DNA of 64,000 bases from Rhizobiales bacterium IMCC20636 (GTDB lineage Bacteria > Pseudomonadota > Alphaproteobacteria > Rhizobiales > GCA-2746425). The notes under the pieces are model-generated. The model saw nothing but the letters and a program-made list of their open reading frames with translations. It did not search any database and was not told the DNA's origin. The stretch spans positions 3,813,001 to 3,877,000 of the forward strand of contig CP018226.1 of NCBI GenBank assembly GCA_016865015.1, read 5' to 3'. Positions 52,053-60,737 of the stretch are shown here, piece after piece (positions within the stretch are counted from its first letter, which is position 1; each line of letters begins with the position of its first letter). The position numbers and the translations under genes were made by a program.

Positions 52053-53108
52053 ATGACAAAGAATACCAACAGGCGAGATTTTCTGAAGAAAGCCGGTGTG
52101 GTTGGTGTGGGCGCTGGTGCTGCTACTCTTGCAGCTCCTGCTGTTCATGGTCAGTCACCCATCAAATGGCGCTTGCAGACCTATGCCGGCGCAGCGCTGG
52201 GCGAGCACGTGATCAAGCCCGCGATTGATGATTTCAACAAGGCTGCCAATGGCGAGATGGAAATCGAGCTATATTATGCAGATCAGCTGGTGCCAACCGG
52301 TGAGCTGTTCCGTGCGGTTCAGAACGGTACGATTGATGCCGTTCAATCTGATGATGATTCCATGGCCTCGCCAACGGAAGTTACCGTGTTTGGCGGCTAC
52401 TTCCCGTTTGCGTCACGCTATTCTCTGGATGTGCCGGTCCTGTTCAACCAATGGGGCCTGGGCGATATCTGGGAAGCTGAATATGACAAGGTCGGCGTGA
52501 AATGGCTGTCTGCCGGATCCTGGGATCCATGCCACTTTGCTACAAAAGACCCGATCAACTCGCTGGAAGATCTGAAGGGCAAACGCGTCTTTACATTCCC
52601 GACAGCTGGTCGCTTCCTGACCCGCTTTGGTGTTGTGCCTGTCACACTGCCCTGGGAAGATATTGAAGTTGCGGTTCAGACCGGTGAGCTGGACGGCATT
52701 GCCTGGTCCGGCATTACCGAAGATTACACGGTTGGCTGGGCTGACGTGACCGACTACTTCCTGACCAACAATATTTCCGGCGCCTGGTGTGGCTCGTTCT
52801 TTGCCAATATGGACCGCTGGAACGAGTTGCCGGAGCATCTGAAAACCCTGTTCAAACTGGCGATGGATTCCTCACATTATTATCGTCAGCATTGGTACTG
52901 GGGCGGAGAAGCGAAACTGCGTGTCGATGGCACGAAGATGAAGCTGACCAGCATTCCCGATGCGGAATGGGCAACTGTTGAAGCTGAAGCACGCGTTTTC
53001 TGGGATGAGATTGCCCAGGAGAGCGAGTTGAAAGCCAAGATCGTTCAGATCCTGAAAGACTACAATGCTGCCATGGACAAGGCCGGACGGCCTTACCGCT
53101 ACAGCTAA
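52053..53108 (+). CDS. TRAP transporter substrate-binding protein (DctP type), Tat signal
   Basis: A 351-residue binding protein. The N terminus NRRDFLKKAGVVGVGAGAATLA is a twin-arginine signal. The mature part contains the family's conserved Arg region (LKGKRVFTFPTAGRFLTRFG) and helix QTGELDGIAWSGITED. Several contacts (WDPCHFATK, GAWCGSFFANMDRWNELP) resemble the TakP-like group for keto acids, but ligand prediction is unsafe. A terminator follows, before the synthetase gene. Confidence 0.9.
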   Translation: MTKNTNRRDFLKKAGVVGVGAGAATLAAPAVHGQSPIKWRLQTYAGAALGEHVIKPAIDDFNKAANGEMEIELYYADQLVPTGELFRAVQNGTIDAVQSDDDSMASPTEVTVFGGYFPFASRYSLDVPVLFNQWGLGDIWEAEYDKVGVKWLSAGSWDPCHFATKDPINSLEDLKGKRVFTFPTAGRFLTRFGVVPVTLPWEDIEVAVQTGELDGIAWSGITEDYTVGWADVTDYFLTNNISGAWCGSFFANMDRWNELPEHLKTLFKLAMDSSHYYRQHWYWGGEAKLRVDGTKMKLTSIPDAEWATVEAEARVFWDEIAQESELKAKIVQILKDYNAAMDKAGRPYRYS

Positions 53109-53120
53109 CACCGAATAGAT

Positions 53121-53153
53121 GCGGCCCCGCCTGCCTTCAGTGAGCGGGGCCGC
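53121..53153 (+). terminator. Terminator after the TRAP binding-protein gene
   Basis: GCGGCCCCGC (53121-53130) pairs with GCGGGGCCGC (53144-53153); 10-bp GC stem, 13-base loop, followed by TTT. It may be partial, letting reduced transcription continue into the synthetase gene that starts at 53189. Confidence 0.75.
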
Positions 53154-53188
53154 TTTCCTGTAATGACCTTTTTGAATGGACCATTTTC

Positions 53189-54556
53189 ATGTCTGGGAAT
53201 TTGACTTTTGATGCGCTCAAGAAGGCCTTTGCGGCTGGAGAGATTGATACAGTTCTGGCTGTTCAGGTGGACATGCAGGGACGGTTGATGGGCAAACGGT
53301 TCCACGCTTCCAATTTTATTGAGAGCGCCCATACTGAAACCCATTCCTGCAATTATCTGATTGCCACCGATTTCGAAATGGAAGCGGTTGAGGGCTATAA
53401 ATCCACCTCCTGGGCATCCGGCTATGGCGACTATGTGATGCGCCCCGACATGTCGACGCTGCGCCACATTCCCTGGCTTGAAGGCACCGCCATGGTGATG
53501 TGTGATGTAGAAGATCATCACAGCCACAAGGACGTGCCACATGGCCCGCGCGCCGTTCTGAAAAAGCAGTTGGCGCGCCTGGAAGCCATGGGCATGAAGG
53601 CGATGATGGCCTCTGAACTGGAGTTTTTCCTGTTCCATGAAAGCTATCACGAAGCCCATCAGAGCGGCTATCGCGGTATCAACCTGATCGGGCCGTATAA
53701 TGAAGATTACCACATCTTCCAGACCACCAAGGAAGAGGATGTGATGCGGGCGATCCGCAACGGGCTCTATGGTGCCGGTATACCGGTTGAATGTTCCAAG
53801 GGGGAAGCCTCCGCCGGTCAGGAAGAAATCAATGTCAAATATGCCGACGCGCTGATTGCGGCGGATAATCATGTGATTGTCAAAAATGGCTGCAAGGAAA
53901 TTGCCTGGTCGAAAGGCAAGGCGCTGACCTTCATGGCAAAGTGGGACAATGACTCTGCCGGCTCATCGTCACATGTGCATCAATCGCTGTGGAGCACAGA
54001 CGGCAAGCCGCTGTTTCTCGATGAAAGCGCCGAACATGGCATGTCAAAGCTGATGCGGCATTATGTGGCCGGTCTGTTGGCCCATGCCAGTGCCACGACC
54101 TATTTCCTGGCCCCCAACATCAACTCCTACAAGCGCTTCGTGGCCGGAACCTTTGCGCCCACCAAGGCGATCTGGAGCCCGGACAACAGGACAGCGGGCT
54201 ATCGCCTGTGTGCAGAAAAAACCAAGGGCATTCGCATCGAGTGCCGGGTTGGCGGGTCGGATCTCAATCCGCATCTGGCATTTGCGGCCCAACTGGCTGC
54301 CGGGCTGGATGGAATCGAGAAGGAAATGGAACTGGAACCGGCTTTTGTCGGCGATGCCTATGGCGGCGACGGCGTGCGGGAAATTCCCAAAACCCTGCGC
54401 GCAGCAGCCGAGGCGCTGGACAGTTCAGAAATGTTGCGCGGCGCTATGGGCGATGATGTGGTTGATCACTATGTACACGCCGCGCGCTGGGAACAGGACG
54501 TTTTTGACACTCGCGTGACCGACTGGGAAGTCTCTCGCGGATTTGAACGCTCTTAG
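53189..54556 (+). CDS. Glutamine synthetase-like gamma-glutamyl-amine ligase (PuuA/GlnA3-4 type)
   Basis: A 455-residue protein of the glutamine synthetase superfamily. The beta-grasp N-terminal part carries VLAVQVDMQGRLMGKRF; the catalytic domain has ASELEFFLFHES (metal Glu pair), GEASAGQEEINVKYADALIAADNH, GSSSHVHQSLWS, NSYKRFVAGTFAPTKAIWSPDNRTAG (ammonia/ATP loop) and RIECRVGGSDLNPHLA. These catabolic synthetases join glutamate to an amine, giving a gamma-glutamyl amide. Aldehyde and alcohol dehydrogenase genes follow, which suits stepwise oxidation of a conjugated amino alcohol or polyamine. True nitrogen-assimilating GS function is unlikely. Confidence 0.9.
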   Translation: MSGNLTFDALKKAFAAGEIDTVLAVQVDMQGRLMGKRFHASNFIESAHTETHSCNYLIATDFEMEAVEGYKSTSWASGYGDYVMRPDMSTLRHIPWLEGTAMVMCDVEDHHSHKDVPHGPRAVLKKQLARLEAMGMKAMMASELEFFLFHESYHEAHQSGYRGINLIGPYNEDYHIFQTTKEEDVMRAIRNGLYGAGIPVECSKGEASAGQEEINVKYADALIAADNHVIVKNGCKEIAWSKGKALTFMAKWDNDSAGSSSHVHQSLWSTDGKPLFLDESAEHGMSKLMRHYVAGLLAHASATTYFLAPNINSYKRFVAGTFAPTKAIWSPDNRTAGYRLCAEKTKGIRIECRVGGSDLNPHLAFAAQLAAGLDGIEKEMELEPAFVGDAYGGDGVREIPKTLRAAAEALDSSEMLRGAMGDDVVDHYVHAARWEQDVFDTRVTDWEVSRGFERS

Positions 54557-54578
54557 AGCATTTTTAGGAATAGATTTG

Positions 54579-55961
54579 ATGACAACGCTCACCTGCACAT
54601 CCCCGATCGATGGCAGTGTTTTCGCAACGCGTGAGACACACAGTTTTGCCGAGGTGCAAACCATGCTGGCTTCTGCCAGGACGGCCCAGAAAGACTGGGC
54701 CAATCGCAGCATCAATGAGCGCAGCGCGCTTGTGCTGAAAGCCATTGATGTGCTGGCTGCCATGAATGATGACGTCACCATCGAGATTGCCCACATGATG
54801 GGCCGTCCGGTGCGCTATGGCGGCGAAATTGGCGGCGTGCGCGACCGCGCCGGTTACATGGCGACCATTGCCGAAGATGCTCTGGCACCGACCATCATCG
54901 AGGACAGTGATGCGTTTCACCGCTTTATTGCGCGCGAGCCGGTGGGCGTCGTGTTTGTGGTTGCGCCCTGGAACTATCCCTATCTGACAGCGGTCAATTC
55001 CATTGCCCCTGCCCTGATTGCCGGCAATGCGGTGATGCTGAAACATGCAACACAGACAATTCTGGCCGGTGAGCGCTTTGCAACGGCCTTGCAGGAAGCG
55101 GGTCTGCCGGAGGGGCTGTTCACCAATCTGTTTCTCAGCCATGGCGATACCAGCGCATTGATTGCGGCGAAAAGCTTTGACTTCATCAATTTCACCGGCT
55201 CGGTGAATGGTGGCCGCGAAATGGAAAAAGCCGCTGCTGGCACCTTTACCGGCATGGGGCTGGAGCTTGGTGGCAAGGACCCGGGCTATGTGCGGGCAGA
55301 TGCTGATCTGGATGCCGCCGTTGACACCTTGATGGATGGTGCGATGTTCAATTCGGGCCAGTGCTGCTGCGGCATCGAGCGCATCTATGTGCATGAGAGC
55401 CTGTTTGATGCCTTTGTCGAAAAGGCCAAGGCGCTGGTGGAGAGCTACAAGCTGGGCAATCCGCTGGATGCGGACACCACGCTTGGCCCGATGGCGCATC
55501 TGCGCTTTGCCAATGAAGTGCGTGCGCAGATCAGCGAAGCTGTTGCGGCGGGTGCCAAAGCCCTGATCGACCCGGCCCTGTTTCCGCAGGACACCGGTGA
55601 TACCGCCTATCTTGCACCGCAGATTCTGGTGAATGTCGACCATTCCATGCGCGTCATGCGCGATGAAAGCTTTGGGCCTGTTGTCGGCATCATGAAAGTC
55701 AGCTCCGACGCCGAAGCCATCGAGCTGATGAATGATTCCGTGTTCGGTCTGACCGCCTCGATCTGGACAGCAGATGCGGCAGTTGCGCAGGAGATTGGCC
55801 GCGCCATCGATACCGGCACGATTTTCATGAATCGCTGTGATTATCTCGACCCGGCGCTGTGCTGGACCGGCTGCAAGGAAACCGGACGCGGCGCATCCCT
55901 CTCCGCGCTTGGCTATCAGAGCGTTACCAGACCCAAATCCTACCACTTGAAGAAGGCCTGA
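54579..55961 (+). CDS. Aldehyde dehydrogenase family protein
   Basis: A 460-residue NAD(P)-dependent aldehyde dehydrogenase. Visible residues include the oxyanion Asn in VVAPWNYPYLTAVN, the general-base Glu in GLELGGKDPGYV, the catalytic Cys in FNSGQCCCGIERIY and the late ESFGPVVGIMK motif. I chose the ATG at 54579 with AGGAA upstream. It lies 22 bases after the synthetase gene. Similar to succinate-semialdehyde/GabD-like or PuuC-type enzymes; the expected substrate is a gamma-glutamyl aminoaldehyde. Confidence 0.9.
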   Translation: MTTLTCTSPIDGSVFATRETHSFAEVQTMLASARTAQKDWANRSINERSALVLKAIDVLAAMNDDVTIEIAHMMGRPVRYGGEIGGVRDRAGYMATIAEDALAPTIIEDSDAFHRFIAREPVGVVFVVAPWNYPYLTAVNSIAPALIAGNAVMLKHATQTILAGERFATALQEAGLPEGLFTNLFLSHGDTSALIAAKSFDFINFTGSVNGGREMEKAAAGTFTGMGLELGGKDPGYVRADADLDAAVDTLMDGAMFNSGQCCCGIERIYVHESLFDAFVEKAKALVESYKLGNPLDADTTLGPMAHLRFANEVRAQISEAVAAGAKALIDPALFPQDTGDTAYLAPQILVNVDHSMRVMRDESFGPVVGIMKVSSDAEAIELMNDSVFGLTASIWTADAAVAQEIGRAIDTGTIFMNRCDYLDPALCWTGCKETGRGASLSALGYQSVTRPKSYHLKKA

Positions 55962-55966
55962 CCATC

Positions 55967-57112
55967 ATGGTTCCAACTGCAAACTGGAGCTACCCGACCG
56001 CCATTCGTTTTGGTGCCGGGCGCATTTCCGAACTCGCTGACGCCTGTGCGGCCACGGGCATCAAGAAGCCCCTTCTGGTGACGGACAAGGGACTGGCCAG
56101 CCTGCCGATCACGTCTGCCACGCTGGACATTCTGGAGCAGGCGGGCCTTGGCCGTGGCCTTTTCAGCGAGGTTGATCCAAACCCGAATGAGCAGAACCTG
56201 GCCGATGGCGTAAAAGCCTTCAAGGCTGGCGGCCATGATGGTGTGATTGCCTTTGGCGGCGGCTCCGGCCTCGACCTTGGCAAGCTGATTGCGCTGATGG
56301 CCGACCAGACCCTATCGGTCTGGGATCTGGAAGATGTCGGCGACTGGTGGAAACGCGCCGATGGCGATGCGATTCATCCGATCATTGCGGTGCCGACCAC
56401 GGCTGGTACCGGCTCGGAGGTTGGCCGCGCGGGCGTTCTGACCAATTCAGACACCCATGTGAAGAAGATCATCTTTCACCCCAAAATACTGCCGTCCATC
56501 GTCATCTGCGATCCGGAACTGACGGTCGGCATGCCGAAAATGATCACTGCCGGCACCGGCATGGATGCTTTTGCCCATTGTCTGGAAGCCTATTGCTCGC
56601 CGCATTACCACCCCATGTCACAGGGCATTGCGCTGGAAGGCATGAAGCTGGTGAAGGACAATCTGCTGCGCGCCTATAGGGACGGCACCGATCTGGAAGC
56701 ACGCGCCCACATGATGAGCGCCGGGGCCATGGGCGCCACCGCGTTTCAAAAGGGTCTTGGCGCAATCCATGCCCTGTCGCACCCGATTGGCGCGATCTTT
56801 CACACCCATCACGGCACCACCAATGCGGTGGTCATGCAGCCGGTGCTGAATTTCAACCGCCCCGCCATTGAAGAGCGCCTCGGCCACGCCGCCGCTTATC
56901 TCGGCATCGGCACCAGTTTTGACAGTTTTTACGCCTATGTCGGAGAGCTGAACGCAGCGCTGGCCATCCCGGCCAACCTGACTGCGCTGGGTGTGGAAAA
57001 CCCCGATCTGGACCATCTGACAGCAGAAGCGCTGAAAGACCCGAGCGTGGGCGGCAATCCGGTTGCAATGACTGCGGAAAATACGCGGGCATTGTTTGAG
57101 GCGTGTTTTTGA
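55967..57112 (+). CDS. Iron-containing alcohol dehydrogenase
   Basis: A 381-residue group III (iron-dependent) alcohol dehydrogenase. Features: the NAD-binding FGGGSGLDLGK near residue 98, TAGTGSEVGRAGVLTNSD, MDAFAHCLEAYCSPHYHPMS (metal Asp and His), HALSHPIGAIFHTHHGTTNAVVMQP (further metal His). The ATG at 55967 is five bases past the aldehyde dehydrogenase stop; a longer frame inside that gene was rejected. With the aldehyde dehydrogenase it would take an alcohol to the carboxylate. It ends 25 bases before the convergent ABC operon. Confidence 0.9.
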   Translation: MVPTANWSYPTAIRFGAGRISELADACAATGIKKPLLVTDKGLASLPITSATLDILEQAGLGRGLFSEVDPNPNEQNLADGVKAFKAGGHDGVIAFGGGSGLDLGKLIALMADQTLSVWDLEDVGDWWKRADGDAIHPIIAVPTTAGTGSEVGRAGVLTNSDTHVKKIIFHPKILPSIVICDPELTVGMPKMITAGTGMDAFAHCLEAYCSPHYHPMSQGIALEGMKLVKDNLLRAYRDGTDLEARAHMMSAGAMGATAFQKGLGAIHALSHPIGAIFHTHHGTTNAVVMQPVLNFNRPAIEERLGHAAAYLGIGTSFDSFYAYVGELNAALAIPANLTALGVENPDLDHLTAEALKDPSVGGNPVAMTAENTRALFEACF

Positions 57113-57137
57113 GGGCCTAATCTCCGCCAAAACCCAT

Positions 57138-58838
57138 TTAGACCGGCATCCCCGGCGTCAGTGACAACAACTCGCGGGAGTAATCCGCTTGCGGGTTGGT
57201 GAAGAAATCTTCCGAGGTGCCGGTTTCGACGATTTTGCCGGATTTGAGCACTGTGACGTCATCCGACATCTGGCGCACGACGGCCAGGTTGTGGCTGATG
57301 AAGAGGATGGTCAAGCCGAAGCGGGCCTGCAGATCCTTGAGAAGGTTCAGCACCTGCGCCTGGATCGAGACATCGAGCGCGGAGGTTGGCTCGTCGCAGA
57401 TCAGCACGCTTGGCCGCGCCAGAAGCGAGCGGGCAACGGCGATGCGCTGGCGTTGGCCGCCGGAGAACTGGTGCGGGAACCGGTCGATGGCATCTGCCGA
57501 GAGGCCGACAAGGTCGAGAATGGCGGCCGCCAGATCACGGCGTTTGCCAGCATCGGCTTCCAGCCCGTAATGCCACAGCGGTTCGGCGAGAATGTCGCCG
57601 ATCCTGTGGCGGCCATTGAGGCTTGAATAGGGGTCCTGGAACACCATCTGGATCAGCCGGCGTGACGGGTCCTTGCGGCCGCGTGTGCGCGCCGGTGGCA
57701 AGTCGGCATCTCCGAGAGACAAATGTCCGGCGCTGGGCTGCACAAGGCCTGTCAGCACCTTTGCGATGGTCGATTTGCCGGAGCCGCTTTCCCCGACCAG
57801 CCCCATCACCGAACCGGGACGCACGGACATCGATACATCATCAAGTGCGATGAAGGCATCGGGCCTGGAAAACAGGCTGGTGCGGTTGCCGGAAAAGCGC
57901 ACGGTGACACCGGACATGCCCAGCCCCTCGCCAACGCTCCGGGTGCCGGCGGTGAGCCATTGTTCGGCATCAGCGGCAGAGCGGCTGGCGGGCGCTGCCA
58001 AACCGGGCGCATCACTAACTTTTATGTCACTATCTGGCACAAGAAAGCGCTCCAGCTTTCGGTCCAGCGGCGGAACGGCGGCCATCAGGGATTTGGTATA
58101 GGCATGTTCCGGCGTGCGCAGCACCTTTTGGGTGGGGCCGGTTTCCATCAACCGGCCACCGCGCAGAACGGTGACATTATCGGTGATCTGGCCAATCACA
58201 CCGATATCATGGGTGATCAGCAGGAAGCCGATGTCGCGTGTCTTGGCCAGCCTGCGGATCAGATCCAGAACCTGGCTTTGCACCGCCACGTCCAGCGCTG
58301 TGGTCGGCTCATCGGCGATGATCAGCTCCGGATTGGTGCACAGGGCCAGGGCAATGACGACCCGTTGGCGCATGCCGCCGGAAAACTGATGCGGATAGGC
58401 CTTTATGCGCGCAGCGGCGTTTTCGATGCCGATTTCCTCCAGCAGCGCGACAGAGCGGTCCCGCGCCTCAGCGGTGCTGACATCCTCATGGGCCTGAATG
58501 GTTTCGATCAGCTGGTCGGCAATCGTCATCAGCGGGTTGAGGCTGGTCTGCGGGTCCTGAAAGATCATCGAGATCCGCTTGCCGCGCAGATGATGCGCCT
58601 CTTCCGGGCTGAGGCTGCGCAAATCGGTCTCGCCCAGTGTCATCTTGCCGTCTGCGACAAAGCCGGGCGGTTGCAGCAGGCCGATGATGGCCGCGCCAAT
58701 GGTGGACTTGCCCGCGCCGCTTTCGCCCACCAGCCCATGGATTTCACCTGCTGCGACAGACAGGCTGACAGCGTCAATGGCGGTGAAATCGCCAAAACGG
58801 CCGGGGAACTTGACGGTGAGGTTTTCAATCTTCAGCAT
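57138..58838 (-). CDS. Dipeptide-type ABC transporter ATP-binding protein, DppD-DppF fusion
   Basis: A 566-residue ATPase with two complete domains. Domain 1: Walker A GESGAGKSTIGAAIIG, signature FSGGMRQRVVIALAL, Walker B IIADEPTTALDVAVQ. Domain 2 from about residue 310: GESGSGKSTIAKVLTG, FSGGQRQRIAVARSL, LICDEPTSALDVSIQ. Each domain is followed by an oligopeptide-transporter tail. GsiA-like fusions of this kind serve peptide, glutathione or opine transporters. The start overlaps the permease stop by one base. It ends the minus-strand operon 57138-62318. Confidence 0.92.
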   Translation of the reverse strand: MLKIENLTVKFPGRFGDFTAIDAVSLSVAAGEIHGLVGESGAGKSTIGAAIIGLLQPPGFVADGKMTLGETDLRSLSPEEAHHLRGKRISMIFQDPQTSLNPLMTIADQLIETIQAHEDVSTAEARDRSVALLEEIGIENAAARIKAYPHQFSGGMRQRVVIALALCTNPELIIADEPTTALDVAVQSQVLDLIRRLAKTRDIGFLLITHDIGVIGQITDNVTVLRGGRLMETGPTQKVLRTPEHAYTKSLMAAVPPLDRKLERFLVPDSDIKVSDAPGLAAPASRSAADAEQWLTAGTRSVGEGLGMSGVTVRFSGNRTSLFSRPDAFIALDDVSMSVRPGSVMGLVGESGSGKSTIAKVLTGLVQPSAGHLSLGDADLPPARTRGRKDPSRRLIQMVFQDPYSSLNGRHRIGDILAEPLWHYGLEADAGKRRDLAAAILDLVGLSADAIDRFPHQFSGGQRQRIAVARSLLARPSVLICDEPTSALDVSIQAQVLNLLKDLQARFGLTILFISHNLAVVRQMSDDVTVLKSGKIVETGTSEDFFTNPQADYSRELLSLTPGMPV

Positions 58839-59740
58839 CAGCGCAGCCTCGGATTGAAGACATCGCGCAGAAAATCACCCAGCACATTGATGGAGACCAC
58901 CAGCGCCACAAGAAACAGGGTCGGCACCCAGAGAATCCACCACTCGCCGGACAGCAAAAACTGCATACCGATGCGGATCAGGGTGCCCAGCGACGGGCTG
59001 TCCGCCGGCAGGCCAATGCCAAGGAATGACAGGGTCGCCTCAAGCAGAATGGCCGATGCCAGATCGACGGTCATGATGACGAGCAGCGGCCCCATGATGT
59101 TGGGCAGGATGTGCCGCAGCATGACGCGCAGCGGATGCTGGCCCATGATCATGGCGGCCTGCACATAATCCTTGTTGCGCTCGACAAACACACTGGCCCG
59201 CGCTGTGCGGGCGAAATTCACCCACAGCGACAGGGCTATGGCCAAGGTCAGCACCGCAACGCGCAAATCCTGGTGGATGGCGGGCGGCAGAACTCCGCGC
59301 GAAATGCCGTCGATCAGCAAAGCGGTGAGAATGGCCGGCAAGGCCAGTTGAATGTCGGCGATGCGCATGACGATGGCATCAAAGCGCCCGCCGAAATAGC
59401 CGGCGGCCAGACCCAGGCCAACGCCCAGCACCGAGGCAACGGCCATCGCCATCAGGCCGATGGTCAGCGACAATCGTGCGCCAAAAAGGATGGCAGAGAC
59501 CATGTCGCGGCCCTGATCATCGGTCCCGAGCAGAAAACGCGGGTCGCCGCCTTCCCAGAGCGGCGGCAGAAGGCCGTCCATCAGCGAAAAGGATGACAGA
59601 TCATAGGGGTCTGTGCTGGCCAGAAAAGGCGCAAAGGCCGCGCCGCCCAGCACAAGGATGGCGACAATTGCGGCCAGCATGGCCGCCGGGCTGCGGAAGA
59701 ACAGATAGACCGGCTCGGATTTGATCAGACGGGCCAGCAT
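58838..59740 (-). CDS. Dipeptide-type ABC transporter permease (DppC type)
   Basis: A 300-residue inner-membrane permease with an N-terminal helix (AAMLAAIVAILVLGGAAFAPF), the periplasmic segment FLLGTDDQGRDMVSAILFGARLSL, and the cytoplasmic coupling motif (EAMIMGQHPLRVMLRHILPN region). ATG at 59740 overlaps the start region of the next gene. A longer frame upstream overlaps the partner permease and was rejected. Confidence 0.9.
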   Translation of the reverse strand: MLARLIKSEPVYLFFRSPAAMLAAIVAILVLGGAAFAPFLASTDPYDLSSFSLMDGLLPPLWEGGDPRFLLGTDDQGRDMVSAILFGARLSLTIGLMAMAVASVLGVGLGLAAGYFGGRFDAIVMRIADIQLALPAILTALLIDGISRGVLPPAIHQDLRVAVLTLAIALSLWVNFARTARASVFVERNKDYVQAAMIMGQHPLRVMLRHILPNIMGPLLVIMTVDLASAILLEATLSFLGIGLPADSPSLGTLIRIGMQFLLSGEWWILWVPTLFLVALVVSINVLGDFLRDVFNPRLR

Positions 59741-60714
59741 CACCCATCCCCCCTGACCCGCAGGCGCGGGTCGATGGCGACATAGAGCAGATCCACGATC
59801 ATGTTGACCAGAACGAAAAAGAAGGCGATCACCACCAGATAGACGCCCATCACGGGGATATCGACAAAGCGGATGGATTCCAGAAACAGCAGCCCCATTC
59901 CGGGCCATTGAAACACGCTTTCGGTGACAATGGAAAACGCAATCACGCCGCCAAATTGCAGCCCGATAATGGTGATGACCGGCACCATGGTGTTGGCCAG
60001 CGCATGGCGGAAATAGAGCGAGCGATAGGGAATGCCCCGCGCCGTGGCAAAGCGGATATAATCGGAGCGCAGGACTTCCATCATTTCGGCGCGCACCAGC
60101 CGCATGGTCAGCGTCAGCTGATAGACGCCCAGGGTCACAGCGGGCAGGATCAGCGCGCGCCAGCCGTCAAAGGTGAACAGCGACGAGGTCCAGCCGCCGA
60201 TCTGCACGGTGCCGCCGCGCCCGAAGGTTGGCAGCCAGCCAAGCTGAACCCCGAACAGGAAAATCAGCATGATGCCGATGACAAAGGTTGGAATCGAGAC
60301 GCCAACAAGGGTGGTCAGCAAGATCGCCTGGGTGACGAAACCGCGCGGACGCAGCGCCGTATAGACCCCGGTTGGAATCCCCACCAGCAGCGAGATCAGC
60401 AAGGCCACCGTGCCCAGCTCCAAAGTGGCGGGAATGCGCGCGGCAATCATGTCGGCCACGGGCTGGCGGGTGCGGTAGGAATAGCCGAAATCACCGTGCA
60501 GCATATTGTTTGTGAAGCGACCGAACTGGACGATGAAAGCATCGTTCAGCCCCAGCTCTTCACGCAGGCGCGCGCTGTCTTCAGCGGAGGTTTCAACGCC
60601 CGTCATCTGGCTGACCGGATCGCCGACAAAGCGGAACAGCGAAAACGCCAGAAAGGCGACGGCGATCATCACAAAGACCGACTGGATCAGCCGTTTGAGA
60701 ATAAAGAACGCCAT
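59740..60714 (-). CDS. Dipeptide-type ABC transporter permease (DppB type)
   Basis: A 324-residue permease beginning FILKRLIQSVFVMIAVAFLAFSLFRFVGDP, then LREELGLNDAFIVQFGRFTNNMLHGDFGYSYRTRQPV (both classical DppB features) and the coupling segment TARGIPYRSLYFRHALAN. About six transmembrane helices. It lies 23 bases downstream of the binding-protein gene. Confidence 0.92.
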   Translation of the reverse strand: MAFFILKRLIQSVFVMIAVAFLAFSLFRFVGDPVSQMTGVETSAEDSARLREELGLNDAFIVQFGRFTNNMLHGDFGYSYRTRQPVADMIAARIPATLELGTVALLISLLVGIPTGVYTALRPRGFVTQAILLTTLVGVSIPTFVIGIMLIFLFGVQLGWLPTFGRGGTVQIGGWTSSLFTFDGWRALILPAVTLGVYQLTLTMRLVRAEMMEVLRSDYIRFATARGIPYRSLYFRHALANTMVPVITIIGLQFGGVIAFSIVTESVFQWPGMGLLFLESIRFVDIPVMGVYLVVIAFFFVLVNMIVDLLYVAIDPRLRVRGDG

Positions 60715-60737
60715 CGCCGGGTTTTACCTGCCGTCGG

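Noticed and set aside
51011-52069. A 352-codon minus-strand frame opposite the DctM gene
   Set aside because: It is highly charged, His- and Gln-rich, opposite a hydrophobic membrane-protein gene, as expected for an antisense shadow.
54564-55946. A 460-codon minus-strand frame opposite the aldehyde dehydrogenase gene
   Set aside because: It covers almost exactly the real dehydrogenase gene in antisense and has no domain signature.
57723-59168. A 481-codon plus-strand frame opposite the peptide ABC ATPase and permease
   Set aside because: It is rich in Arg, Gly and His with no motif, and the minus strand encodes clear Walker motifs and membrane segments.
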